A stretch of 64,000 nucleotides of DNA, taken from contig NC_132992.1 in assembly GCF_048564905.1 (NCBI RefSeq), positions 95,989,001 to 96,053,000 on the forward strand. The letters are read 5' to 3'. The DNA is from Vicugna pacos (taxonomy: Eukaryota; Chordata; Mammalia; Artiodactyla; Camelidae). This document shows, piece after piece, positions 26,681 through 37,540 of the stretch. The position numbers were made by a program, and so were the translations under genes. The notes beneath the pieces are model-generated. The model was not told the DNA's origin. It did no database searches and saw nothing but the letters and a program-made list of their open reading frames with translations. Positions within the stretch are counted from its first letter, which is position 1, and each line of letters begins with the position of its first letter.

Positions 26681-29600
26681 GCTTATTGCCTTCAATGGGG
26701 AGCATTAAACTTACCGGGTCATTAGTGTTCCAGGGATTTATTGAGAGCCCCTCTAATTCTGGGTAAGCCTGGAGGCTGGCCTGGATGATGCAACATCTTC
26801 TGGAAGTTCTAGTTTGTGGGTAATTTGTTTCCTTTATCTCCTTCTCAATCCTCCTTGAAGGAAGACATCTACCACTTGCTACAGTTCATATTCTTACAGG
26901 GACAATCGGTTTCTTGAGGAAAACTGCAGTTTATCCAAATGCAGACTCAATGTTTAGGACGCCTGACATCAGAACCAGGGCTCCACTTACATCCAGATGT
27001 ACCTCCACGCGGATGGGCTCCATCGGGTCTCGGTTTATCAACACCCTGATCTACGGGCTAAATGTGAGACTCTCTCAGCTATCTGAACACTGCCGAGACG
27101 TGCGTCCAATTTGTTCATATGGCCGGACCTCAGCATGATTCGCTCAACAACAAAACCTGTACTGAAGCCTCTCGGCTCCCCCGCTCCACCACTGACGTCC
27201 CTCATGATTGCTGAACACTGACGGACCACTTTCCGCCTCCTGGTCGTCTCCAAGATTCTCCTCAGAAGCCGTCTCTTCACAGTACCTCTCAGGATACAGA
27301 GATGCAAGCGTCACACCTTGCAACCTGGATATCTTACCTACAGGAAAAGATACTTCCAGAAGAACTCCTGAACCTCAATGGAAAGGGCTCCAGCAGGTGC
27401 TGCTAAGCAGCCCTTGTGCCACCAGTCTCCCGAGAGTTAGAACTTGGTTTCACGTGACACACCTAAGAAGGCAGCTGGGCCCTGGATATTCCTGCTCATC
27501 TGGTGACCCGACTGTGGAGACGTCTCAGAATTGAGGGCAACATCTGCTGGGACAGCTTCCCAAGGTATCTGTGCCAGACCTATTGGACAACTTCCTGCCA
27601 AGTCTCTGATGAGAATATAACGTGTCAGGTGATCTGCAGCCTCCGGTGTTGATACCACAGGGACTTACGGTGAGAGAGCCTGCGAGCTCTCCCTCTTACT
27701 CCTGCATGTTACTGGAATGTGACCTCAATAAGAGCGCTTTCCATGTGACATGAGACATTACACCCAGAGGAGTTCCTTCCTGGCACTGACAGACAAAAAC
27801 GTGAAAAACCCCAGAAATCCTAAGTCTTCATCAGTGATGTTTTCCGAGAAAGATCTCAACCTTGATCAAATGGCAAAAGGTAAAATATAACGAAAACCTC
27901 AGTTTAGTAAAACTGGGTGAACGTGGGGAGCTCTCATGCCCTTTGATGGCCTCAGAGCCCAGCTGGGGGAAGCAAGGCTTCCCCGTCTTTCCTGGGCAGG
28001 ACTCAGCCGAGAGAAATGCACGGTCTCTGGTTCCATTGGGATCTCTCAGCTCCCTTCCCCCCTTGATGAAAGAGGCATTCTCCTTTTACTGAAGATGTGC
28101 ATGTGGCTCATCAGGGTTGCAGACCCCATACTGACACTGTTTACTGGTCCAAATTAAACCCGCTTTCATTATTGAAATAACTGTCAGTCTATTTGTTTTG
28201 CATCAAAAAAAGCTAACTTTCCATGAGAATGTTGACTTTTATCTCCCTTACTTACTTTCGATTTTCTTGTAATTTATTGAGGAGGTCACTGGGCTGGACG
28301 TAGAGCTCCCACCTCCACACACATTCCTGGTCACATCCATGCTCAGAGGAGAGAAGGTGGCCCCCACCAGCCTGCAGGGGGTGAGGGGAGGTGAAGGTGA
28401 GCTGTGGCTCCTGAGTGGGAGAGGATGTGTGTGCTGGGGAAGGTCTAGTGATTTCTGTCAGGGTGGGTCACAGCGGGGCAGGGATACAAGAGCATGAGTG
28501 TTGGAAATACTGATACGCTTTTAAAAATTACAACCACTGTTATTACTGTTGTAAAACAAGTAACCATTTGCTACGTGTCTCGTATGTGAAACATCTATTA
28601 ATGTTGTAATAAATTACTATTCTGGGGTAAAATCCTCAGTTATTGCAGATACAAAGACAGTAAATTTTAAATATTACAAGAATCCAGTGCAGCCTGGGCC
28701 CTGTCGGGGCCTCTGCGGACTCGGGCTCAGGAAAGACAGCTCTGACATCCAGGTCCCATAATCCATGTGACCCACGAGCCCCTCCCCGTCCTGGGGTCTG
28801 GTCTGGTGCCCCCTTGTCTTGTATGTCCATGCTTGGGGCCCTCCTGCCCACAGATCAGGAACGCCTGTGTGAAGAGTGTGTAATGTGGTCTCTGAGTGTA
28901 CTGAAGATCAAAGTCTGGTGTCTGCCGTTTCCATTAAGTGAGAATAATTTACACACAGCAAATGTACATTCCATATGTCAACAGAGATATGAATTGGACA
29001 ACATACAAATTTTTTATCGTAGTTTTTCACCATTATTGTCATTTGAGGCTGGTTTCCTGTTGTGGGAGCTGCCGTGTGCAGTGTGGGATGCACGGCCACA
29101 TTGATGGACACTGCCCACTAGGGAACTGGGCACCTGCAGCCCACCCCACATGTGATGGCCCACCCGTCTCCAGACATTTCCACATATTCTCTGGGGATAA
29201 ATGACTCTGCTTTCACACAGACATCAATTTCCAAATATACAACATTCCTCATGCTATGCTCATTAAATGTACTGCAGGAAACAAGACTGGGGACGCTGTC
29301 GAGGATGAAATGCCTGGAAATACATTGGAAGGTGGAGGGCAGACTGGAGGATGCAAAGAAGTGTCATTTGTGTCATTAATTATTTGTAAACCCAACAACT
29401 AAAAAGAATAGTTAGTGAATAAATATCAAATAAAGTCTCATGAAGAAATATTTCTGTGAGTCTGTTCCTAAGTTAGATGAGGAATAAAACACAGACAAGC
29501 CTGACTCCGTGAAAAAGGCCCAAGTTCAGATCAGAAAGTTTCCCTGGAAACATTATGGATCGGCTCCCAGGGGAGACGGTGAACCAGCGGAGAATCCTCC

Positions 29601-29709
29601 GTCTCTGGGAGGGAACCCGTCCATGGCTGCTTCTGCACCTGCTCTGAAATTGGTCCTCTGGTTTCCTCAGGGCCCTGGGTGCCCCCTGGTGGCCTGAGCC
29701 CTCCCTGCA

Positions 29710-29975
29710 GGGACCTTTGTGTCTGGGTCACCCTGATGTCCCCTCACTCGCTCTCCTTCCGGTGACAAAAGCATGCGGCTGTGTCCTCAGGACCCCAGAG
29801 CTGAGCTGCAGGGACATGTGACCTTCAATGTGTCTCTGGTTATGGGGGGCAGTTTTTGGAGAGGCAGGGTGTATGCTGTCCAGCTCCCAGACCCACGCAC
29901 CCCAGGTTCTGCTGGGCTCTCCCTGGGGGAGGATGGTCCCAGACCCACTAGGAGGCACTGTGTTGGTGCAGAGGG
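29710..29975 (-). pseudogene. IGHV4-like V relic, unit B2
   Basis: Diverged copy of the same relic. A nonamer-like acctttgtgt and a 22-bp spacer-like stretch precede a decayed heptamer. Framework-3 (gagctgcaggga, tgtgtctctgg) and framework-2 (ccctgggg...cccagaccca) blocks are still alignable with IGHV4. Probably the least recently exchanged of the five copies. Confidence 0.6.
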
Positions 29976-30587
29976 GGGTTTATGTCGTTGTCAGCTAAGC
30001 CTTTGGCCCTCAGAGGATGACGTCAGTGAAGAGGAGACCCCGGCCCCGGGTGGCACAGCTGCTGTGATGGCCTTCAGCCCTGCGTGTGGTTCGCATGCAA
30101 GTGGGGTCGTGTTTCCGCATGAATGTGGGGGGTCAGGTGAGGCCGTGTCTCTGGGCTCGGGAGGCGGTGCTGGCTTATATCCAGGGTGGACCCCCCTTCT
30201 GCTCACTGACCACAGCTGCTCTCCTCCCAGAGCAGGGAGTTCAGTCCAAGGAGAGTCGGAGGGCAGGGGAGTGACCGTAAGCAGAGCAGGGCTTTCTTTC
30301 CCTCCTCCTCTCGTGCCCCCCAGCTCCCCGGTCCCCTCTGCTCCCTGCTCACCTGCTCTGCAGCTCTACTCTGACTCTGAGTTGCTTGTTAAACAAGGCT
30401 GTGCTCTTTCCTGGTAGTCAGACTGAAAAAATTAGCAATTTCCTGACACTGTGTTGGCATTTTTGTTACAAAAGTAGTGAACCGTGTTCAACAGCACGTG
30501 CTCTGTTATTTCCTTAGTCTGTCCCTCATGCCTTCACCTCACATCCTGTGTCTACAGCGTCTTATAAAGCAGCCCCCCATTTTGCTC

Positions 30588-30780
30588 ATTTTTGGATTGG
30601 GTTGTTTGGTTATACTGTGTAGCACGGGGAAATATACAGAAGATCTTATGGCAGCTCACAGGGAAAAAAAATGTGACAATGAATATATGCATGTTCATTT
30701 ATACCTGAAGAATTGTGCTCTACCCTGTAATTTGACACAACATTGTAAAGTGATTATAAATCAATAAAAAATATTAAAAA
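30588..30780 (+). mobile_element. L1: Small 5'-inverted LINE-1 3' fragment
   Basis: About 21 bp of antisense ORF2 (catttttggattgggttgtt) abuts a sense 3' UTR (~30610-30775) that matches the 3' UTR of the full-length L1 and ends in an A-rich tail. This again looks like a twin-priming product. It sits next to an older, oppositely oriented L1 5' UTR. Confidence 0.72.
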
Positions 30781-30784
30781 ATTA

Positions 30785-32455
30785 TAAAATATTTTACAAG
30801 AGAGAATTTAATAGAAGGGAGAAAATTGATTTGTAAACACTGTATGGTTAATAATGGAAGAACAATTTGCAGCATACTAGCATTCCAGTTAATATGTCTT
30901 TTAAAAATCTTAAAAGAAGGAGAAAAATTCAATAAACAATATCTGAGACCTGTGTATTATCAATAATAGGAGATAAAAACCAATAGAAATAAAAATGCAA
31001 TTAGGGGCGTTTTTAAAAATAATAATAATGAAATGACTTTAAAAGAAAAATTTTAAAGGGACTATAACTGTAGACATATGCAGTTGTTTAAAATGTGAAG
31101 ATTATAAAGGTAATAGAAATTAGAACAGATAAAAAACTTTAAAAACTGGTTATGTCCTCATAGATACTGTGCACTCTTCATGATTTTATCAAGAAGTGAT
31201 TCTGTCCTTGCTGCGTTTCTGGAAGTCTGCTTGTTGTTCCCAGGGGCCTTCCACTGGCTCCCTCATCTGTGCTGCTCCCAGTGCCTGTCGGCAAGCAGAT
31301 CGGGCTGCCTCCCAACACTGGGTCAGTTACTGCGCTCATACATGGTGGGCGGGCAGGTCACTCCCCCTTCCGATGCCGCAGTCAGATGCTGTGCTCAGGT
31401 GAGGTAGGCGGGTGGATCGCGTCCCCTCCCAGCACCAAAGTCAGATGCTGCACTCCTGCCAGGAAGGTGGGTGGCCACGGGCCCTCTCCTGGCCCTGGTA
31501 GCTCCCCTGCTGTGTGCACCTGCACGCTCCATCTGAGGTCTGCGCTCGGTAGGTGGGCTCCAGGAAGATGCGAAACAGCCCCACCCCTGCTCCATTCCCA
31601 ACTCAGCTCCTTGTTTGCCTTGGTGGTGTTAGTACTCTGAGATAGCAGGGCAGAAATACCTTTTGTGCCTTGGGCTGTGAATTAGTCTCAGTCCTTCTTA
31701 GGAGGCTGTAGAGCCCCCAGGTGCGGATTCAGGTCTTGGCTCCACCCCTGCCCAGGTGCTATGCACAGGAGGACATGACGGCTGTGGCTGTGCCCCACCT
31801 CGTTTCTCCCGAGAAGCACCAGTAATGGTGCTGTGGGTTGAGGAGACAAAGGATGCGTCGCCCTTCACCCAGGGCACACCAGCAGTGCTACTTTGCTTTT
31901 TTTTTCCCGTAATTTATGGGGAAGTCAGGTTGTCCTGCTCTGTATCCCCTCCCAGCCACAATGTTCAATACACTGTAGTCCCCCGTGGCTGCCTCAGTAC
32001 CTCAGTACAGCCGTCCCAGTCCTCTACCCGGCTCGGGCAGCCTGCCCTGTCCCCCACTGCCAGCTAGTATTCTGGTTGGGTGTCACGAGGACCCTTTGTG
32101 CCCATTTAACTTAGTTCTGTTGGTCAAGGGGTGCTCCGTACAGATCAGAGCCTCAGAGGCTCCCCCTCCATCCTGCTGACCTCTCTGTTGAAGAGGGGGA
32201 GATTCAACTAATGAGCATTATTCCTCCTTTGCCAGTCCTTCCTGGTGGGACTGGTCCTGCACTATTTTGCTTTTTGCTCTTTCCTTTTTCCTTTTCTCCC
32301 ACCAGATTCATGGTGTCTTTGTCTTTTGAGGAGTGCAAATTTCTTTTGTTGTTGAGCAGGAGCGCTGATTGGCTGGGTGGGTCTGTGGATGTGAGTTGTG
32401 GTGTATTTGGAGAGGGTGAGCTACGAGCATCCTGTTCTCCTCCACCTTGGCCCTG
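30785..32455 (-). mobile_element. L1: Old LINE-1 5' UTR fragment
   Basis: Alignable along most of its length with the 5' UTR of the L1 at 24987-26670, in the same order and orientation, for example around tcggcaagcagatcg (25513 and 31289) and the GC-rich block that follows. The 5' end lies near 32450. Both ORFs are missing. More diverged than the full-length element, so older. Confidence 0.8.
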
Positions 32456-32459
32456 AGTG

Positions 32460-33555
32460 TCTTCTTCAACATTCTTGCAGGAAGACAGCCTTCACTTGTT
32501 ACAAACTTTGAGCCTCTAAGGGACTAAAGTTGGCTAAAGAAAAATTGCGGTATCCCATTATCTTATTTGATGTCTAGGGCATCGGATGTCATAACAAGGC
32601 ACTACTTACATCCAGAAAGGCATCATGCTGTTCTGAGTTTACTAAAATCCAAAATTAAGTGTGAAACATGAGTGTTTATTTGGGATGGAGTCTAGCTGAT
32701 TGTTGTAGAGACAGACTCCAATTTCTTTCTCATGGAAACCTAGATGAAGTTTTCTCAACACTGGCAACCCCGACTCCATTTTAAGGGAGGTACCAGAAGA
32801 CAAAGTTTCAAGTCCTTAAAGGAGCGTTTGAAGAGACCGTCCTTCTGCGGGCAACCTGATTACCAGACCCCTTTCTCCTTTTTGTATAAAGGCAAGGGGC
32901 TGTCTTGGGGTGTTGACCAAATCCACAGGGGCCTCCGCAGACCTCTAGGGTTTTATAGCCGTGAGCCGGATGCTGTGGCACAGGGAGACTCCCACTGCCT
33001 CGGGGTCCTCACGGCCTCTGACCCTTTGTTCAGGTCCACGCATCACAGTCAACTTGTCTCAGTCAGCTGCCTCCCCTCCTAAGATGCCCTTTTGCTCCCT
33101 GGTCCTCACAGAGCTGTGTTATGTTGTCTCAACCTCAGCACATCTACACATCTCCCCTCCGTCAGCAATGAAGTCCCTCATGGCCGCTTCACACCGAGTG
33201 ACCACCTCCTGACTCCTGATCACCTACGCGAAGCCCCTCTAAGCAGCCTTTTCACAGTGGCTCTCAGGCAGGAGGACTGAGGCTTCCACCTTGTAAGCTG
33301 GGAACTTCACGTCTGAGCCCAACAGGAAGAACCAAGTTCTCCTCTTCTTTCCTGGTAAGGACTCAGCCAATGAAAATCCATGAACTCCTGTTCACAGGAG
33401 CCCTCTCACCTCCCCTTTCATTCTGTAAAAGAGTCATGTCTCTGTTTTCACTGGGGACTTGCATGTGGCTCACCAGAACAGCAGACCCCAAACCGTAATT
33501 CTTTTTTGGTCCCAAATAAACCCAATTTGGTATTGAGATAATGGGCAGTGTGTTT
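32460..33555 (+). mobile_element. ERV1 fossil, right-end remnant (units B2/C)
   Basis: Matches the right end of the unit A ERV copy and its LTR tail. The rest of the element is missing from unit B2. Fossil. Confidence 0.6.
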
Positions 33556-35004
33556 TACATGAAAAAACTTTACTTCCCATAACACTTTTTATTTTACTTT
33601 ATTTACTTTTATTTTCTGTTATTTTCTGAGCAGGTCACTAGGGTGCACATGTTATCATAAATTCACAGACTTTCCTATCAGCAACCCTGTGTAGGGGACA
33701 GCAGGGGGCCACGTCTAGCCTGCAGGAAGTGAGTGGAGGTGCAGACTAGCTGTGAGCCCCTGGGGGAGGGGGTGTGGATGCTGGTGAATGTCTACCTGTT
33801 TGTGTTACTATGTGTCTGTTATACAAGTGGCATGTTGGATATATTAACATGAATTGAAAAATACCATCAAAATTAATCTAGCTATAAGACAAATTTTTGT
33901 TATGTGTTTCATATGTTAAATGTCATTTCATATTCAGATTAAGTATTATTGCAATGTGAAAATGTAAACTAGTTAATTAGGTAGGTTTTTTAAATATTAG
34001 GTTAACCAAGTCCAGCCTTGGCCCTGTCTTGTCTTCTGGGGACTCAGGTGAAGAAGAGACATGGCCTCTCCCCACTGCTGGCTCTCTGTTCCTCTGTCCT
34101 CTTCCCTTGCAGGTCTGTGCTCAGGACCCTCTGGCCCACAACCAGCACACAGGGGTGATTAGGCTGTAAGGTGCCTGTGAGTGAACGGAAGACTTAAGGT
34201 TGGTGTTTGTTGATGTTTTCATTCATTGATGATGATTCACATAGAGAAATTTACCTTCTGCATGTCAACATTTTTATGAAGTTGACGAGATACAAAGCTT
34301 TCTCTCAGAGTTTTTCCACATTATTGACATCTGAGGCTAGTTTCCTGTTGTGGGAGCTGCCGTGTGCAGTCTGGTATGCACGGCCACATTGAAGGACTCT
34401 GCCAACTAGGTAACTGGGTGCCTGCAGCCCACCCCACATGTGACAGCCCAGCCTGGCTCCAGACATTTCCAAATGTCCTCTGTGGAACAGAATGACTCCA
34501 GTGTCACACACACATCAATTTCCAAATATACAACTTTCCTCATGCTATTCTAGGGAAAGGCACTGCAGGAAACAGGACTGGGGACCCTTTTGAAGATGAA
34601 ATGCATGGAAATACATTGAGGGTGGAGGACAGACTCCTCGTTCCACAGAACTTTCATTTGTGTCATTAAGTATCTGTAAACCTGACAACTAAAAGTGTGG
34701 GTAGTGACTAAATTTCAAATGAAAGTCCCATGAAGAAATGTTTCTTCTGTGTCTGGTCCTAAGATAAATGAGGAAAAAAAAGACAGACAATTCTGACTCC
34801 ATGAAAAAGGCCCAAGTTCTGAAACAGGAATCATCTCTGGAACCATTATGGATGGGCTTCCAGGGAAGACGGTGAACCAGCGGAGAATCCTCCGTCTCTG
34901 GGAGGGAACCCATCCACGGCTCCTTCTGCACCTGCCCTGAAATGGGTCCTCTTGTTTCCTCGTGACCCTGGGTGCCCCCTGGTGGCCTGAGCCCTCCCTG
35001 CAGG

Positions 35005-35270
35005 GTGGGTTGTGTCTGGGTCACCTGACTTTCCCTCCCTCACTCTGCCTCCTGGGACAATGGCACATGGCTGTGTCCTCAGAGACCCCAGAGCTGCGCT
35101 GCAGGGAGAACAATTCCCCAATGTGTCTCTGGAGATGGAGGGGCCTTTTTGGAGACATAGGGTTTACACTGTGCTACCCCCAAACCCAAAGCACCCGAGT
35201 CACACAGTCCTTTCACTGGGGTGTGACAGACCCAGAGCCACCAGTAACCACTGTGTTTGATGGAGGTGGC
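35005..35270 (-). pseudogene. IGHV4-like V relic, unit C
   Basis: Near-identical to the unit A relic (offset 33280), with only a few substitutions. No open V frame. Confidence 0.7.
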
Positions 35271-36914
35271 GGGGCCCTGAAACAGAGTAGGTGAGTTGGA
35301 GAATCTTCAATGTTCCTGCCCAGCTCCTTCTCCAGCACCCATGACAGGACTCCTGGGGACTAGAAACACAGAGACACAATCACTTCACAGCACCATCCAC
35401 AGAGGTCAGTGTTCGGCAGACCCAGGAGGTGCTCACAGCTGAGACGAGCCGTCAAGAGGAGGAATGACCAGAAGGAGTCCGTGTCCCTTTGGATTGAAAC
35501 TTCGGCTCTCAGAGAGTCATGTCAGTGAAGATAAGAACCCTGACTCTGGAGGCGACAACGACCGCCTGACCATTCATCACTCAGGCACCTTGAGATGCTT
35601 TTCTCCACGAGGTCTGGGCCTGTGGGATTCTGTGTCCATCTCTGCATGTCCCAGTTTTATCAAGAAACCTGCTGAGTCAAGTTAGTGAGATTCCTTACGT
35701 TGGAAATCTGATCACACTCAATATTTGATCTAATTCACCAAATCCACCATCTCCCAGGGAACATCTGACCACCCTGGCCTCCTTCATCAAGAATTCTCTG
35801 GAGACAGTGTGCCCAGAATCCCCCTGACCTTGAAGTCTCCTCACAGTCATTTTCCACCGGGTCAGCATCACCATCTTCTTGGCCATAAATCTCCATTTTA
35901 CCGTCTGTGTTTGGAATTGAGCCAAGTTTCCAAGGCTGACACAAATACCCAACGTGAGATTTGTATTACATTTAGAAAAATAATGTTTATTTTTTAAACA
36001 GTATTATCAAGCTCACAGCCCCCATCAGTATAGTTCATGCCTGAATGGAGCTTGTGTGTTCGAAATACGTTCTCCGTAAGTCAGCTCACAGCACTTTGTG
36101 CTCAGGGACACTGGACCGCACTTCAGGACTGCACATGGGCCATTTGAAACAGGAAAAATTCCTACATATACCAGAGAGTGTCCAAAACATGGCACTAACT
36201 GGACCTCGAAGGAGACTCATTTGTGTGATGGGACTTGAAACAAGAGGGAAGAGCATCACCCAGACCGACCTCAGGTGGGAATGTTAGTGGGCCGGGGATT
36301 CAAAGCGCTGCCCATGTTGTAAATGTCCAGGAGTTCAGAAAATGCAACATTTTTCGTTTTGGGCTGGAAATAAATTTTGCCCAGATGTGATCTGTAGACC
36401 CCGGACTCCGTGAGCAATGAGAATCAATGCACACGCAGTCCTGGGCAGTCTGGAGCTGGCGTCTGTGACGTGCATCCTGCTCACTACAAACCCTGTGTGC
36501 CCTTTGACAGAAAGATGGAGGGTGTGCAGCCTCCTGACCCGGGAGCAGAGACAAGTTGAGTAACTCTTTACACGTGTTTTACCGGTGCCTGTGCCTTCTC
36601 AGGGTACTCGTCAGGTTTGAAAATTGCTGAGTCACCTTTAAAATTATACTAAAGTTTAACATTGTTTGGAGCTTTCTTTCAGTTGTAAAAATACATCCTG
36701 ATTACAAATATTATTGTCAGAAAGCAACACATACCTCAACAATGAAAATTTAGAATCCAGCAGAGGGTCTGTAGTAGAGTTGATGGGCGGGAAAAGGAAA
36801 CCAAGGATTCTAACTGCAAACACCTCCCACACATCTGCACCTGTTCCTGGGGCTCAGCCCTGCCCTTGGTGGGTCGTGAGCACCCCCTGGGGGCTGTGGG
36901 TGCCCCAGGAGCGA

Positions 36915-36953
36915 TGTTTTTGTCTGGGCTCACAATGACTTCCCCTCACTGTG
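36915..36953 (-). other. 23-bp-spacer RSS of the unit C VHH
   Basis: Heptamer CACAGTG (36947-36953), 23-bp spacer (36924-36946), nonamer ACAAAAACA (36915-36923). The last nonamer base is A where the A and B copies have C. The core A-run is kept, so function is probably retained, perhaps at altered efficiency. Confidence 0.92.
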
Positions 36954-37410
36954 TCTGCTGCACAGTAATAAACGGCCGTGTCCTCAGGTTTCAGGCTGTT
37001 CATTTGAAGATACAGCGTGTTCTTGGCGTTGTCTCTGGAGATGGTGAATCGGCCCTTCACGGAGTCTGCATAGTATGTGCTACCATCACTACTACTAATA
37101 CATGAGACCCCCTCGCGCTCCTTCCCTGGGGCCTGGCGGAACCAGCCTATGGCATAATCATCCAAAGTGAATCCAGAGGCTGCACAGGAGAGTCTCAGAG
37201 AACCCCCAGGCTGCACCAAGCCTCCCCCAGACTCCACCAGCTGCACCTGAGCCAGGACACCTGCAAAGACAAAGACATCCTGGTCAGGAGGCTGTCCCAC
37301 GTCCTGTGATTCCCTCACTCACGACCACCCACATCCTCAGAAGCTCTTGTTCTCCATGAATTACCTTGTAAAAGAGCAGCCAGGACCACCAAGCTCAGCC
37401 CCAGCTCCAT
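36954..37410 (-). CDS. IGHV3: IGHV3-family VHH germline segment (unit C)
   Basis: Paralogue of the unit A VHH, offset by 33279 bases. Leader exon 37365-37410 ([15 protein letters not shown]), donor GTAATT, intron, V exon 36954-37260 (307 bp). The mature part starts [12 protein letters not shown]1 is GFTLDDYA and framework 2 is [14 protein letters not shown] (VHH hallmarks F, E, R, G). It has the same extra cysteine before CDR2 (VSCISSSDG) and ends DTAVYYCAA. The frame is open and splice sites are normal. It differs from the unit A copy at a handful of residues, chiefly in CDR1 and the framework-1 start (E/Q, A/P). It is even closer than the A copy to the alpaca/llama IGHV3-3 type. Only the RSS nonamer departs slightly from its relatives. 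Confidence 0.95.
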
Positions 37411-37532
37411 GGTGAGTCGTCTGTGCTCAGTCCTGATCAGAGAATGGGAGCAGCTGGGAATACCAGGCTGGGGCTCCTCTCCCAGAGCTGCAGGTCCAGG
37501 GCTGGGTGGCTTTATCCTCAGAGGGAGGCCCT

Positions 37533-37540
37533 ATTTGCAT
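37533..37540 (-). promoter_or_regulatory. IgH octamer promoter, unit C VHH
   Basis: ATGCAAAT on the minus strand, 123 bp upstream of the leader ATG, same context as in units A and B. Confidence 0.9.

Larger units (their letters stand above)
16385..28190 (+). mobile_element. ERV1 (gammaretrovirus-like) fossil, unit B, split by LINE-1
   Basis: The most complete of the ERV1 copies. 5' LTR-like segment ~16.39-16.80 kb; gag-like region ~17.7-18.2 kb; nucleocapsid/protease-like region ~18.55-18.8 kb; integrase C-terminus-like region ~27.35-27.55 kb; 3' LTR ~27.80-28.19 kb. Interrupted by the full-length LINE-1 at 19581-26670. Broken many times. Confidence 0.65.
27910..33293. repeat. Shrunken IGHV unit B2 without a V3 segment
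   Basis: A diverged copy of the unit start, aligned by eye to positions ~30-2260 of unit A, runs from 27.91 to about 30.05 kb and includes the IGHV4-like relic at ~29.71 kb. About 30.06-30.58 kb is GC-rich sequence that I do not recognise. LINE-1 pieces fill 30.59-32.45 kb. From ~32.46 kb the sequence resumes at the equivalent of unit A ~9.16 kb. The part of the unit that should contain the IGHV3 segment, its promoter and most of the ERV is absent. Confidence 0.75.

Noticed and set aside
25391-26766. Long open frames (up to 190 codons) on both strands, suggesting a GC-rich gene
   Set aside because: They lie in the CpG-rich 5' UTR of the LINE-1; long frames arise from few AT-rich stop codons.
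30062-30420. GC-rich open frame in unit B2 as a possible host exon
   Set aside because: No splice sites in frame, no homologue recognised, not present in other units; probably compositional.
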